From: Beijerinckiaceae bacterium
GTDB taxonomy: Bacteria > Pseudomonadota > Alphaproteobacteria > Rhizobiales > Beijerinckiaceae
DNA: 64,000 bases
Assembly: GCA_947370975.1 (NCBI GenBank)
Contig: CANBNG010000007.1
Coordinates: forward strand, 62,001 to 126,000
Direction of reading: 5' to 3'
The notes below the pieces were generated by a model that did not search any database, was not told the origin of the DNA, and worked only from the letters and a program-made list of their open reading frames with translations. Numbering within the stretch: position 1 is the first letter of the stretch; every line of letters starts with the position of its first letter. A program made the position numbers and the translations under genes. Of the stretch, positions 1 through 7,495 are shown in pieces.

Positions 1-1149
1 CACGCAACCCCGGCTCGGTTTTGCGAGGCCCACGGCGAGTTTCGCCAGTGTCGATTTGCCTGCGCCCGAAGGGCCGATCAGCGCCAGCACTTCGCCGGGC
101 TGCGCCTCAAGTTCGATATTGAGCAGGAGCGGCCGACTCGCGCCCGGCATCGCATGGGACAGATTGTCGATATGCACATGCCCGGAGGGGCGCGGCAGGC
201 TCATGATTCCGCTGTGCAGCTTGCCCCGCGCGAGCAGATCGCCAAGCCGCGCCCAGGCATTGGCCGCGCCCAGTATCTGCTTCCAGGATGCAACCGCCGC
301 CTCTACAGGCGCGAGCGCGCGCGCCATGATGATGGAGGCGGCCGTCATGCTGCCGGCCGACATCTGATGTTCGAGCACCAGCCACGCGCCCGTGCCCAGA
401 ATGATGATCTGCAACGCGCTGCGGAAGAATTTCGTGCCAGCTGTAATAAGGCCCATGCGGTCATTGGCTTGTTGCTGCGCGCCCAAAACCTCGCGATTGC
501 CCGCATACCAGCGCCGCACGATGGCGCCGAGCATCCCCAGGCCGTCGGCAAGGGCTGCATTGCGAAAGGCCGTGCGTAGCAAAAGATTGTTGGTGGCAGC
601 CTGATCTGTCGTGCGCGCGAGTTCCCGCGAATTGACGATATTTGAGACAATCGCAGTGCCAAACAAAAGCAGCGCGGCAATTGTCGTGATGATCCCGATG
701 ATGGGATGCAGCATGTAGCTGATGATCAGATAGATCGGCACCCAGGGCGCATCGAGAATGGCGAGCAGGCCCGAGCCCGAAATGAACTGACGCAGGCTCC
801 CCAGATCGCGCAGGCCCTCGTCGGAGGTCTTGTCGCCCGAGACGCAGGATTCCAGTCCGCGCGAGAGCACGACAGGCGAGAGAAAATGATCGAGCCATGT
901 GCCAAGCCGCACGAGAATGCGCGAGCGCACCAGCTCCAGCACGCCATAAATCGAGAGAAGGAAAAGCGCGAGCAGGGTGAGGTAGAACAGCGTCGATCCG
1001 CTCTGCCCGGTGAGCACGCGATCAAACACCTGCATCATATAGATCGTGCCGGTGAGCACGAGAATGTTGATCCCGGCGCTGAAAATCGCCACCGCGATGA
1101 TCGCGCGGCGGGAGCGGCCCAGAACATGGGTGAGCGGATGGCTTTTCAT
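1..1149 (-). CDS. Type I secretion system permease/ATPase, PrtD/HlyB-like (partial, C-terminus off window)
   Basis: Inner-membrane ABC exporter of a type I secretion system, which would push an unfolded substrate through an adaptor and a TolC-like pore. The visible 383 residues read without interruption. An N-terminal stretch contains hydrophobic segments (for example AVAIFSAGINILVLTGTIYM), and the nucleotide-binding domain begins near residue 335 with Walker A GPSGAGKST (forward bases about 45-75). The window edge removes the rest of the ATPase. No C39 peptidase domain is present, as in PrtD-type exporters. The ATG at 1149 was chosen; the frame stays open further upstream, so the start is not certain. 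The GH16 gene just upstream on the same strand, 72 bp away, is its probable cargo. An HlyD-type adaptor gene would be expected beyond position 1. Confidence 0.85.
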   Translation of the reverse strand, partial: MKSHPLTHVLGRSRRAIIAVAIFSAGINILVLTGTIYMMQVFDRVLTGQSGSTLFYLTLLALFLLSIYGVLELVRSRILVRLGTWLDHFLSPVVLSRGLESCVSGDKTSDEGLRDLGSLRQFISGSGLLAILDAPWVPIYLIISYMLHPIIGIITTIAALLLFGTAIVSNIVNSRELARTTDQAATNNLLLRTAFRNAALADGLGMLGAIVRRWYAGNREVLGAQQQANDRMGLITAGTKFFRSALQIIILGTGAWLVLEHQMSAGSMTAASIIMARALAPVEAAVASWKQILGAANAWARLGDLLARGKLHSGIMSLPRPSGHVHIDNLSHAMPGASRPLLLNIELEAQPGEVLALIGPSGAGKSTLAKLAVGLAKPSRGCV

Positions 1150-1221
1150 GGGTGCGTCAGACGGATCGAGAAAAGGGCGCAGGTCTCCGGCGCGCTGTTG
1201 CCAGCGCGCCGGATTGCAAGG

Positions 1222-2649
1222 TCAGAATGACCAGGAATGGTGATGCGACGTGTGGAGATGATCGGCCTGGACCGGGGTGAAATCATTCGAACCCATGAAA
1301 TCGTGCAATCCCTGCTGATCGAATTGCCCATGGCTGTCGTGAGACCCGCGCCCGCCATGGTCGTGGGATCCACCCGACCCGTTTTGCAGATCGTGCACAT
1401 CATGGAACCCATTGGCGTGATGGGTGCTTGTCGTCGGTGTCTGGCTGGCTGTCCCCGTCACTGCGCCGAAATCGAACGCATCGCCTGGCACTGTCGTATC
1501 GACAGTTTGAGTGACGGTGTGCGCAACGGCAGGCGTGGTCACCGCAGGCGCTGTCACGTCAGGCACTGTGGGAGTGGCGGTTATGACAGGTGCATCGACG
1601 TGGGCTTCGATGGTCTGCGGGGGTGCGGTATCGGCGACGGGCGTTGCAGGAGTGGCGATCTCCGCAGGCGTGGCTGCGACGGGCGTCGTCGCGACAACGT
1701 CTGTCGGGGTGTGGGGCGTATCCACTGCCGGGGTTGTCGCGTGGACGTTGGTATCGACCACGGCGGCCACAGGCGTCTCGACAGCAGGGGGTGTCGTCGT
1801 GGCCACGATGGGGTCTGGAGGCGGCGTCGTGGGCACGGCATCGGGCACAACTGGCGTTGCCGCAGTGACATCGCCTGCAGCCTTGGCGGCATAGGCATGC
1901 ACGTAATCGACATGCAGCGTTTCCGAATAGTTCGGGTCTGCAACAGGATCGCCCGGCCAGCCGCCGCCGACAGCAAGATTGACGAGCATATACATGGGGT
2001 CATGCATGTCGGCCGGGGTATCGGTCTGCCAGGCCTGCTTTCCGTCGAAATAATAGGTCAGCTTGTCGGCTTCCCAATCGACGCCATAGGTGTGGTAGCC
2101 GGCCGTGAGATCGGGCGTATCGACAACGCCGCCGGTCGATGTGCCGGTGCCGGTGGCTTGTGAATGGGACGCCGTATAATATTTGTTCGGGTCCTGGCCC
2201 AATTGTTCCATGACGTCGATTTCAGGCGGCCAGCCACCGCTGGCGGGCAGCAGCCAGAACGCCGGCCACAGGCCAGCGCCGCTTGGCAGCTCTGCCTTCA
2301 TTTCAAAATAGCCATAGGTCTGGGCGAAGGAATCATGCGTCGTCAGCATGCCCGACGTATATTTATAGCCGTTGATCTGTGACTGAATGTCGGGCGCGGC
2401 ATTTTGCGCCGTGATGTCGAGAACACCGTTGGACACCGTCCATGGCTTCACCGCTTGCGTCCCGGCAAAGTTGGAATCGACATACCATTGCTGTTCGCCA
2501 TTATTGGTGAGCGTCGTGCCGTTGGGCGCGCCCCACCAATAATTGGTGCTCCAGGTTCCGGTATTTCCAGCGCGCAGGTTGAGCGCGTTGAAGTCATCGG
2601 AGAACGTCTGCGTGGCGGTTCCTGCGAGATTTAGCGGATCAATAGCCAA
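1222..2649 (-). CDS. Glycoside hydrolase family 16 protein, probable type I secreted glycanase
   Basis: Predicted endo-glycanase of the GH16 fold (laminarinase/exopolysaccharide glycanase type). Residues about 15-255 form the catalytic domain. The active-site signature EIDVME lies at 143-148, giving E143 as nucleophile and E148 as acid/base by family rule. Residues about 257-395 are a long Pro/Thr/Val/Ala-rich linker, and the last 80 residues are rich in His, Gly, Ser and Asp. There is no N-terminal signal peptide and a T1SS exporter gene follows directly, so export by that system is inferred. No classical GGxGxD RTX nonapeptides are visible. The start is TTG at 2649, preceded by GAGGAA at a good distance. 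Substrate specificity cannot be read from the sequence. Confidence 0.88.
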   Translation of the reverse strand: MAIDPLNLAGTATQTFSDDFNALNLRAGNTGTWSTNYWWGAPNGTTLTNNGEQQWYVDSNFAGTQAVKPWTVSNGVLDITAQNAAPDIQSQINGYKYTSGMLTTHDSFAQTYGYFEMKAELPSGAGLWPAFWLLPASGGWPPEIDVMEQLGQDPNKYYTASHSQATGTGTSTGGVVDTPDLTAGYHTYGVDWEADKLTYYFDGKQAWQTDTPADMHDPMYMLVNLAVGGGWPGDPVADPNYSETLHVDYVHAYAAKAAGDVTAATPVVPDAVPTTPPPDPIVATTTPPAVETPVAAVVDTNVHATTPAVDTPHTPTDVVATTPVAATPAEIATPATPVADTAPPQTIEAHVDAPVITATPTVPDVTAPAVTTPAVAHTVTQTVDTTVPGDAFDFGAVTGTASQTPTTSTHHANGFHDVHDLQNGSGGSHDHGGRGSHDSHGQFDQQGLHDFMGSNDFTPVQADHLHTSHHHSWSF

Positions 2650-2925
2650 GTCTGGTTCCTCTCTGAAAAAATAACCTTGTCCATACTTCCGTCGACGATT
2701 TGCGCTGTGTGTTGTGTTTGAAACACGGCATCAATGAATCGCAATCGGGATGCTTTTGGATTTCGGAAATCTTTTTTCAAACGGGAGCGTCGCCACACGA
2801 TGGGCGCATTTTTCAAAAAATGGCTTATTGCCAAGCTTATATCGAACGCGCAGCCTTGTAAGAAGGCCATGCGGCGCAAGCGCGCGCATGACCTCGTGAG
2901 CCTCAAGCGGTGAAAATGAGACAGC
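2650..2925. other. Intergenic region upstream of the GH16 gene
   Basis: This 276-bp stretch is less GC-rich than its surroundings. It holds a near-palindrome of A/T runs (cattttt-c-aaaaaatg, about 2810-2826). A possible 91-codon minus-strand frame here has no family features and no support. It most likely carries the promoter of the GH16/T1SS genes; no -35/-10 pair was convincing. Confidence 0.4.
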
Positions 2926-3183
2926 TTAGCCGCGCTTGCATGAGCTCATGAATTTGCGGCGCTCCTTGCCATGCATCTTCTTGGCGTCGGCATCTTTGGA
3001 GCATTCAAGCGATTTTGCCGTGCGCTGGGCCTTCATGGATTTTTTGGTCGTCGCCGGCGCTGCCGATGTCGCTGCGGATGTCGTGGCCTTGGCGCCAGCG
3101 GGCGCGGACGTTTGCGCGGCAAGGGAGCCCGCAAATCCAAGAGTCATGGCAAGGATGATGGCAGTGGTTGTAATGGGTTTCAT
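2926..3183 (-). CDS. PsiF repeat-like small secreted protein
   Basis: An 85-residue precursor. Residues 1-23 form a Sec signal peptide ending LAAQ. A low-complexity Ala/Thr/Lys stretch follows, then one PsiF-like repeat from about residue 50 (KSLECSKDADAKKM ... RRKFMSSCKRG) with two cysteines in the spacing usual for PsiF (PF07769). E. coli PsiF is a phosphate-starvation-induced protein of unknown biochemical role, so a periplasmic location is all that can be inferred. The ATG at 3183 follows AAGGAGC. A candidate microprotein frame lies just upstream on the same strand. Confidence 0.75.
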   Translation of the reverse strand: MKPITTTAIILAMTLGFAGSLAAQTSAPAGAKATTSAATSAAPATTKKSMKAQRTAKSLECSKDADAKKMHGKERRKFMSSCKRG

Positions 3184-3235
3184 GGAAGCGCTCCTTCAAG
3201 CTGCGCGGGCACAACGCAGCCTGGAGCGCTTCGTT

Positions 3236-3331
3236 TCACAGCCGCGCGGCGGTCGCGATCAACGCGAGTGCGGTCAGCGCCGCTGCAAAAAGCAGCTGAT
3301 GCAGATTTTTCTTCGTCAGGGTCTGGCTCAA
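3236..3331 (-). CDS. Candidate 31-residue single-span membrane microprotein
   Basis: A short frame beginning TTG at 3331, with GGAG six bases upstream. It reads MSQTLTKKNLHQLL followed by a hydrophobic stretch FAAALTALALIATAARL, then TGA. The layout (polar basic N-terminus, one alpha-helical span, short tail) is what small membrane proteins look like. It lies between the TctC-type gene and the psiF-like gene on the same strand. Nothing assigns a function. It could equally be a chance reading of leader RNA, because the start codon is TTG and the length gives little statistical support. Confidence 0.3.
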   Translation of the reverse strand: MSQTLTKKNLHQLLFAAALTALALIATAARL

Positions 3332-3377
3332 GGCACGCTCCTGTCACATGACAAGCGCAAGTCTAGCCCTTTGCGAT

Positions 3378-3416
3378 GCTCTCCGGATGGTCTCCCCGGA
3401 GAGCGTTTTTTCTTTT
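3378..3416 (+). terminator. Intrinsic terminator-like hairpin on the plus strand
   Basis: A perfect 9-bp stem (gctctccgg 3378-3386, ccggagagc 3396-3404) with a 9-nt loop is followed by gttttttctttt. The U-run is only on the plus strand, yet both flanking genes are on the minus strand, so no obvious gene uses it. Confidence 0.6.
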
Positions 3417-3453
3417 CTGCCCGTTCAGGCAGGAGATTCTTTCTTGAAACGGC

Positions 3454-4497
3454 TCAGCCGCCCGAAGCCATGGCCTTGGCGGCCTTCTCCACCGCGCCCT
3501 TGGGCGTCGCGTAGAGATCAGAAAGCATGGCGTTGACGTCTCGTCCCGTCATCGGCGAAATTTCGACTTTCATCTTGTCGGCCTCGGCGAGAAATTCTTC
3601 ATCGACCATCGTGGCGTCGAATGCCTTGCGCAAAGCTGCCGCGCGATCAGCCGGCGTGCCGGGTGGCGCGAAGAAGGGGCGCGCCATGCTCTGGGTGGCG
3701 ACAATCAGGCGCAAAATCTGCAATTGCTCGGGGCTCGTCGCCATGTCGGTGATAAGCGGCACATTGGGAAGGTCGGGATGTTTCTCGATCGCATTCTGCA
3801 CGATGATATTGATCGAGCCTTCTTCGAGCCATTTCGTATAGCGCGTTTTCAGCGTTGAATAAGAAACCCCGCAATAGCCCTCGGTCTCGCCGCGCTCCAT
3901 CGAGAGCGCCTGTTCGTTTGTGCCCGGATAACCGGTGACGAGCCGGATGGGCGCGCCGAAGAGGTGGCGGATCGTATTGGCGAAAGCATCGGGGTCTGCG
4001 CCCGTGCCCTGGCCCGAGGCGATGAATTCCTTGGTCATCATGTCCGACCAGTTCTTCACCTTCGCGTTCTTCCACGAGATGCACGTGCTGATGTCTTTTG
4101 AGACGCTGCCGATGGCGACAAATTTTGTGCTGTCGAATTTTTGCGGGGTGAACAGCGGCTCGATCAAGGCGATGCGCGCAAGCGTGCCGATGACAGAACC
4201 ATCCTTGGGCGCGATGGAATAGAGATAGCCAGCCGCAACCACGCTGCCCGAGCCCGGCATGTTTTGCACCACAGGTGTGGGATTGCCCGGGATATGTTTC
4301 GTGATGTGGCGAGATAGCAGCCGCGCGATGAGATCATAGCCTCCTCCTGCCGACACGCCGACGACGGTCGTGAGCTTGTTGGCCTTGTAGAAATCCTCGA
4401 CCGTCTGCGCCTCTGCGCTCAGGGGCTGGAGCAGCGCGCCACCAAGCCCGGCAAGGGCTGCAAGTGCGGTCATCGGGCGCTTGGCGCAGGTCATCAT
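3454..4497 (-). CDS. Bug/TctC-family periplasmic substrate-binding protein
   Basis: A 347-residue member of the tripartite tricarboxylate transporter receptor family (TctC/Bug), which binds small carboxylates or related solutes in the periplasm. A signal peptide ends near LSAEAQT. The mature protein opens with a glycine-rich segment (VGVSAGGGYDLIARL) and later has NMPGSGSVVAAGYL, both typical of the family ligand site. The start at 4497 (first of two adjacent ATGs) is set by GGGAGGA eight bases upstream; a longer frame to 4569 has no ribosome site. No TctA/TctB membrane genes are adjacent, so it is an orphan receptor and its ligand is unknown. Confidence 0.85.
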   Translation of the reverse strand: MMTCAKRPMTALAALAGLGGALLQPLSAEAQTVEDFYKANKLTTVVGVSAGGGYDLIARLLSRHITKHIPGNPTPVVQNMPGSGSVVAAGYLYSIAPKDGSVIGTLARIALIEPLFTPQKFDSTKFVAIGSVSKDISTCISWKNAKVKNWSDMMTKEFIASGQGTGADPDAFANTIRHLFGAPIRLVTGYPGTNEQALSMERGETEGYCGVSYSTLKTRYTKWLEEGSINIIVQNAIEKHPDLPNVPLITDMATSPEQLQILRLIVATQSMARPFFAPPGTPADRAAALRKAFDATMVDEEFLAEADKMKVEISPMTGRDVNAMLSDLYATPKGAVEKAAKAMASGG

Positions 4498-4681
4498 GTT
4501 GTCGTCCTCCCATATGCGATCTGGCGTCGCTTCGGGCGTGATCTGACCAGTCAACGGGCACGCGCGCAAGGGCGGTCAGGTCTCGGTTAGTATGTTTCTG
4601 CGGGTGGGACGCGGCACGGCCATGTGCAAAAAACGCCACTGGCATAAAGGCTGCGGCTCAGTCCAAGGTCGAAGATAAATT

Positions 4682-4719
4682 CTGTGCCGCGCGACAAATT
4701 TAGGTTTCGCGCGGCACAG
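4682..4719 (+). repeat. Perfect 12-bp inverted repeat upstream of the cobalamin riboswitch
   Basis: Arms ctgtgccgcgcg (4682-4693) and cgcgcggcacag (4708-4719) are separated by 14 A/T-rich bases. The dyad sits between the divergent TctC-type gene and the btuB leader, about 20 bp before the riboswitch. It may be an operator or a hairpin in the leader; no U-run follows. Confidence 0.6.
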
Positions 4720-4737
4720 CCGAAGGCTAAGGTGAAT

Positions 4738-4887
4738 GTGGATCGGGTGCCCCGGATGAAGCCGGGGTTAAACGGGAAGTTGGTTAAAGCCACACTGCCC
4801 CCGCAACTGTAAAACGGTCGATTCTGGTCACTGGCGCAAGCTGGGAAGGCCAGAACGTCATGCCGTCAAAGTCAGGATACCGGCCAG
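4738..4887 (+). ncRNA. Cobalamin (AdoCbl) riboswitch aptamer
   Basis: Conserved elements of the cobalamin riboswitch occur in order: ggtgcccc near 4747, aaacgggaag near 4770, the B12-box region gccacactgcccccgcaactgt (about 4789-4810), the gggaaggc segment near 4843, and the closing gtcaggataccggcc (about 4871-4885). It lies directly before btuB on the same strand, the classical arrangement. Binding of adenosylcobalamin or a related corrinoid is expected to lower expression of the downstream uptake genes. Confidence 0.95.
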
Positions 4888-4933
4888 ATCCTCCGATCAA
4901 TTCTTGAGACCGACGGTGGGTCGGTTGGAGGAT
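4888..4933 (+). promoter_or_regulatory. Riboswitch expression platform that sequesters the btuB Shine-Dalgarno sequence
   Basis: ATCCTCC at 4888-4894 is the exact complement of GGAGGAT at 4927-4933, which contains the btuB ribosome-binding site. Between them ACCGAC (4909-4914) pairs with GTCGGT (4920-4925). The resulting hairpin would hide the SD, so control appears translational. No U-run typical of transcription termination is present. Confidence 0.7.
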
Positions 4934-4935
4934 GT

Positions 4936-6831
4936 ATGGCTGAACGTGCTTTCCGCGCGGCCTTGTTGGCCAGCGCGTTTCTGATTGTCGTGCCTGCTCT
5001 TGCGCAGGACGCCCCTCCCGATATTGTCGTCACACCCAATCGCCTGCCGCAATCGATCCAGCAGATCGGATCGGCCCTGACCGTCATTTCACATGATGAG
5101 ATCGAGCGCGAAGGCGCAAAATCCGTCCGCGATATTCTCGACGGGCAGCCGGGGATCACCATCATCGAAAATGGCGGACCGGGCACGCCAACCTCGCTTT
5201 TCATGCGCGGGTCGAATTCAAATCATGTGCTCGTGCTGATCGACGGCATGCGCGTCAACGATCCGACCACGGTGAGCGGCGATCTGGATCTGTCGATCGT
5301 GCCGCCGCAGGCGATCGAGCGCATCGAAATCGTGCGCGGGCCCCAATCGGCGCTCTATGGATCGGATGCGATTGGCGGTGTCGTCAACATCATCACGAAA
5401 AAGGGCCAGAAAGGCCCGCCGCTGTGGCAGTTGCGCACGGAAGGTGGCAGCTATGGGACCTATTCCTCAAAGCTCGCGGTGTCCGGCGCGACCGAGGATA
5501 CGACTTATAGTTTGGGCCTCAACCAATATCATACGGACGGTTTTCAGCGCTATGGCTACCGCGTCGCGCGGCTTGCCGCTTTAGCCCCAAATGGCGTCGA
5601 TCCATTTTCGCGACTGGGTGGTTTTGGCAAGGTCTCCAAGCGCATCAACGACTGGCTGACGCTCGAGGTTGGTTTCAATGTCGCGCGCGAACGCCTGCAA
5701 TTTGATTCCGGGTCGGGCCTGGACCCCTGGATCCCCAATACTCAAACCGGTTCGCTGGCCACGGCCTATCAAAAAGCCATTGCAGAGAACGGTCCTTTTC
5801 GCACCACGCTAACCACTTTCGAGACGCGCATTTACCGCGAATTGGGCCAATATCTGAAATCGGTCGATGGCGATTATGATGGGCATTACAAATATAAGGG
5901 AACGCGCTGGGGCGCGGAGTTGCAGGAAGACATAAAGCTCAATCAATACGGCACATTGACCTTTGGCACGCGCTACGAAAATGAGCGGGCGAAGGGCAAT
6001 GAGGACGGCGCGGCTTACGATTATCGCCAGACGACGCGCTCGGCCTATACTTTGTATCAGGTCAGCCTGTTCCAGAAGCTGCATCTATCGGCGGGCGCGC
6101 GTTATGACGATGTGTCCAATATCGGGGGCTTTGCCACCTATCGCCTCACTGCAGCCTATGACCTGACGCAGACCACGCGACTGCGCTCCTCCTATGGCAC
6201 CGGCGCGAAGGCACCCTCGCTTTATCAGCTCTATGTGCCCATTTATAACAACCCGAATCTGAAGCCCGAAAAGTCGGCAGGATTCGATGTGGGCGTGGAA
6301 CAGACATTTCTCGATGGCGATGCGCGCGTCAGCCTGACCTATTTCAACAGCAAAATCGAAAACCTGATTGTCGCCGATCCACCGGCCTACATCCCGAACA
6401 ATGTCGCGCACGCCAGCATTTCGGGCGTCGAGCTTGCGGGCGACTATAATCTTGTCCCGACCTTCGCGAAGTTGAAACTTGCCTATACCTGGCTCGACAC
6501 GCGGGATGAGACCACCGGGCTCGCGTTGCTGCGTCGGCCCCGTCAAGCGGGGCGCGCGTCGCTTGTCTTCACGCCGACACCCGAGCTGACCATCGAGCCG
6601 ATCCTGCGGCTGGTGAGCACGCGTGCCGACAAGTTCACCATCAATGACGTTACGTCCCGCGTCATCCTTGCATCCTATGCGCGCATCGATCTGGCGGTCG
6701 ATTACAAGCTCAACAAGACGGTCTCGCTTTTCGCGCGTGGCGAGAACCTGACCAATGCCCGCTATGAAGACATCTATAATTACGGAACCCCCGGCCGGTC
6801 GGCATATGCCGGCGTGCAGCTGACCTGGTGA
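4936..6831 (+). CDS. btuB: TonB-dependent vitamin B12 receptor
   Basis: Outer-membrane receptor that imports cobalamin using TonB energy. The 631-residue precursor has a signal peptide (ends near PALAQDA), a short TonB-box-like stretch (PDIVVTPNRL), the plug domain about 40-155 with the usual ...LIDGMRVND... and ...IVRGPQSALYGSDAIGGVVNI... segments, and a beta-barrel ending in the aromatic YAGVQLTW. The preceding cobalamin riboswitch makes the B12 assignment strong. The ATG at 4936 follows TTGGAGG by five bases; the ATG at 4932 is out of frame. The next two genes appear to belong to the same regulated unit. Confidence 0.95.
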   Translation: MAERAFRAALLASAFLIVVPALAQDAPPDIVVTPNRLPQSIQQIGSALTVISHDEIEREGAKSVRDILDGQPGITIIENGGPGTPTSLFMRGSNSNHVLVLIDGMRVNDPTTVSGDLDLSIVPPQAIERIEIVRGPQSALYGSDAIGGVVNIITKKGQKGPPLWQLRTEGGSYGTYSSKLAVSGATEDTTYSLGLNQYHTDGFQRYGYRVARLAALAPNGVDPFSRLGGFGKVSKRINDWLTLEVGFNVARERLQFDSGSGLDPWIPNTQTGSLATAYQKAIAENGPFRTTLTTFETRIYRELGQYLKSVDGDYDGHYKYKGTRWGAELQEDIKLNQYGTLTFGTRYENERAKGNEDGAAYDYRQTTRSAYTLYQVSLFQKLHLSAGARYDDVSNIGGFATYRLTAAYDLTQTTRLRSSYGTGAKAPSLYQLYVPIYNNPNLKPEKSAGFDVGVEQTFLDGDARVSLTYFNSKIENLIVADPPAYIPNNVAHASISGVELAGDYNLVPTFAKLKLAYTWLDTRDETTGLALLRRPRQAGRASLVFTPTPELTIEPILRLVSTRADKFTINDVTSRVILASYARIDLAVDYKLNKTVSLFARGENLTNARYEDIYNYGTPGRSAYAGVQLTW

Positions 6832-6839
6832 GCAAATCT

Positions 6840-6870
6840 GACCGGGGCGCGGTTTGCGCACACCCCGGTC
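6840..6870 (+). repeat. Hairpin after btuB
   Basis: Perfect 8-bp arms gaccgggg (6840-6847) and ccccggtc (6863-6870) immediately after the btuB stop. Only a pyrimidine stretch follows, not a run of T, so it could be a weak terminator or an mRNA-stabilising end that reduces readthrough into the next gene. Confidence 0.5.
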
Positions 6871-6982
6871 TTCCACTTTCGTCTGCGATGGACCGGGCTT
6901 CGCCGCTCCTGTAGACTTTGTGCAACGCGAGGTCGGCCCGCTCGAGCGCGCTGGCTTCATCGATGTGAGAAGGAATAAAACG

Positions 6983-7495
6983 GTGGAACTCAGGATCACG
7001 ACCATTGTCGGCATGATCGTCTTTGCGGCCCTGACCCGTCTGCTGCCGCACCCCCCGAATTTTACGGCCGTGTCCGCGCTCGCCCTGTTTGCCGGGGCTC
7101 AGCTCGCCGATCGCCGGCTGGCGTTGCTCGCCCCGCTGGCTGCTCTTTTCCTGACCGATCTCGTCCTCGGGCTCCATCAGGGCATGTTGCTGGTCTATGG
7201 CTGCGTTGCCATCATGGTTCTGGTTGGTGGGCTGCTTGGTCCGCAGGGCTCGGTCTTGCGCACGGCAGGCGCTGCGCTTGCCGGTTCGGTGCTGTTCTTC
7301 GGCGTGACGAATTTCGGCGTCTGGGCGTTCGACGGTCTTTATGCGCCGACCCTTGCAGGCCTTGCGGCCTGCTATGTCGCCGCCGTTCCCTTCTTCCAGA
7401 ATGCGGTTGCAGGTGACCTGTTCTTTACCGCGGCGTTGTTTGGCGGCCTCGCGCTGCTGCGCCGCAGCGTCCCGGCGCTGTCGCCCGCGCGGTGA
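6983..7495 (+). CDS. Small polytopic membrane protein, DUF6580-like, B12-linked
   Basis: A 170-residue protein of about five to six membrane helices. It opens with a short helix, then RLLPHPPNFTAVSALALFAGA, a motif I associate with the DUF6580 family, and a conserved-looking PLAALFLTDLVLG segment; a single in-membrane cysteine lies at residue 74. The start was set at GTG 6983 because AGAAGGAA lies eight bases upstream; the frame extends to 6854 without a ribosome site or sensible N-terminus. It is downstream of riboswitch-controlled btuB and overlaps the cobalamin-binding protein gene by four bases (GTGA). A role in moving cobalamin across the inner membrane is inferred from this context only. 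Confidence 0.7.
   Translation: MELRITTIVGMIVFAALTRLLPHPPNFTAVSALALFAGAQLADRRLALLAPLAALFLTDLVLGLHQGMLLVYGCVAIMVLVGGLLGPQGSVLRTAGAALAGSVLFFGVTNFGVWAFDGLYAPTLAGLAACYVAAVPFFQNAVAGDLFFTAALFGGLALLRRSVPALSPAR

Noticed and set aside
2631..2906. A 91-codon minus-strand frame upstream of the GH16 gene
   Set aside because: Overlaps the GH16 start in another frame, has a basic low-information composition and no ribosome site.
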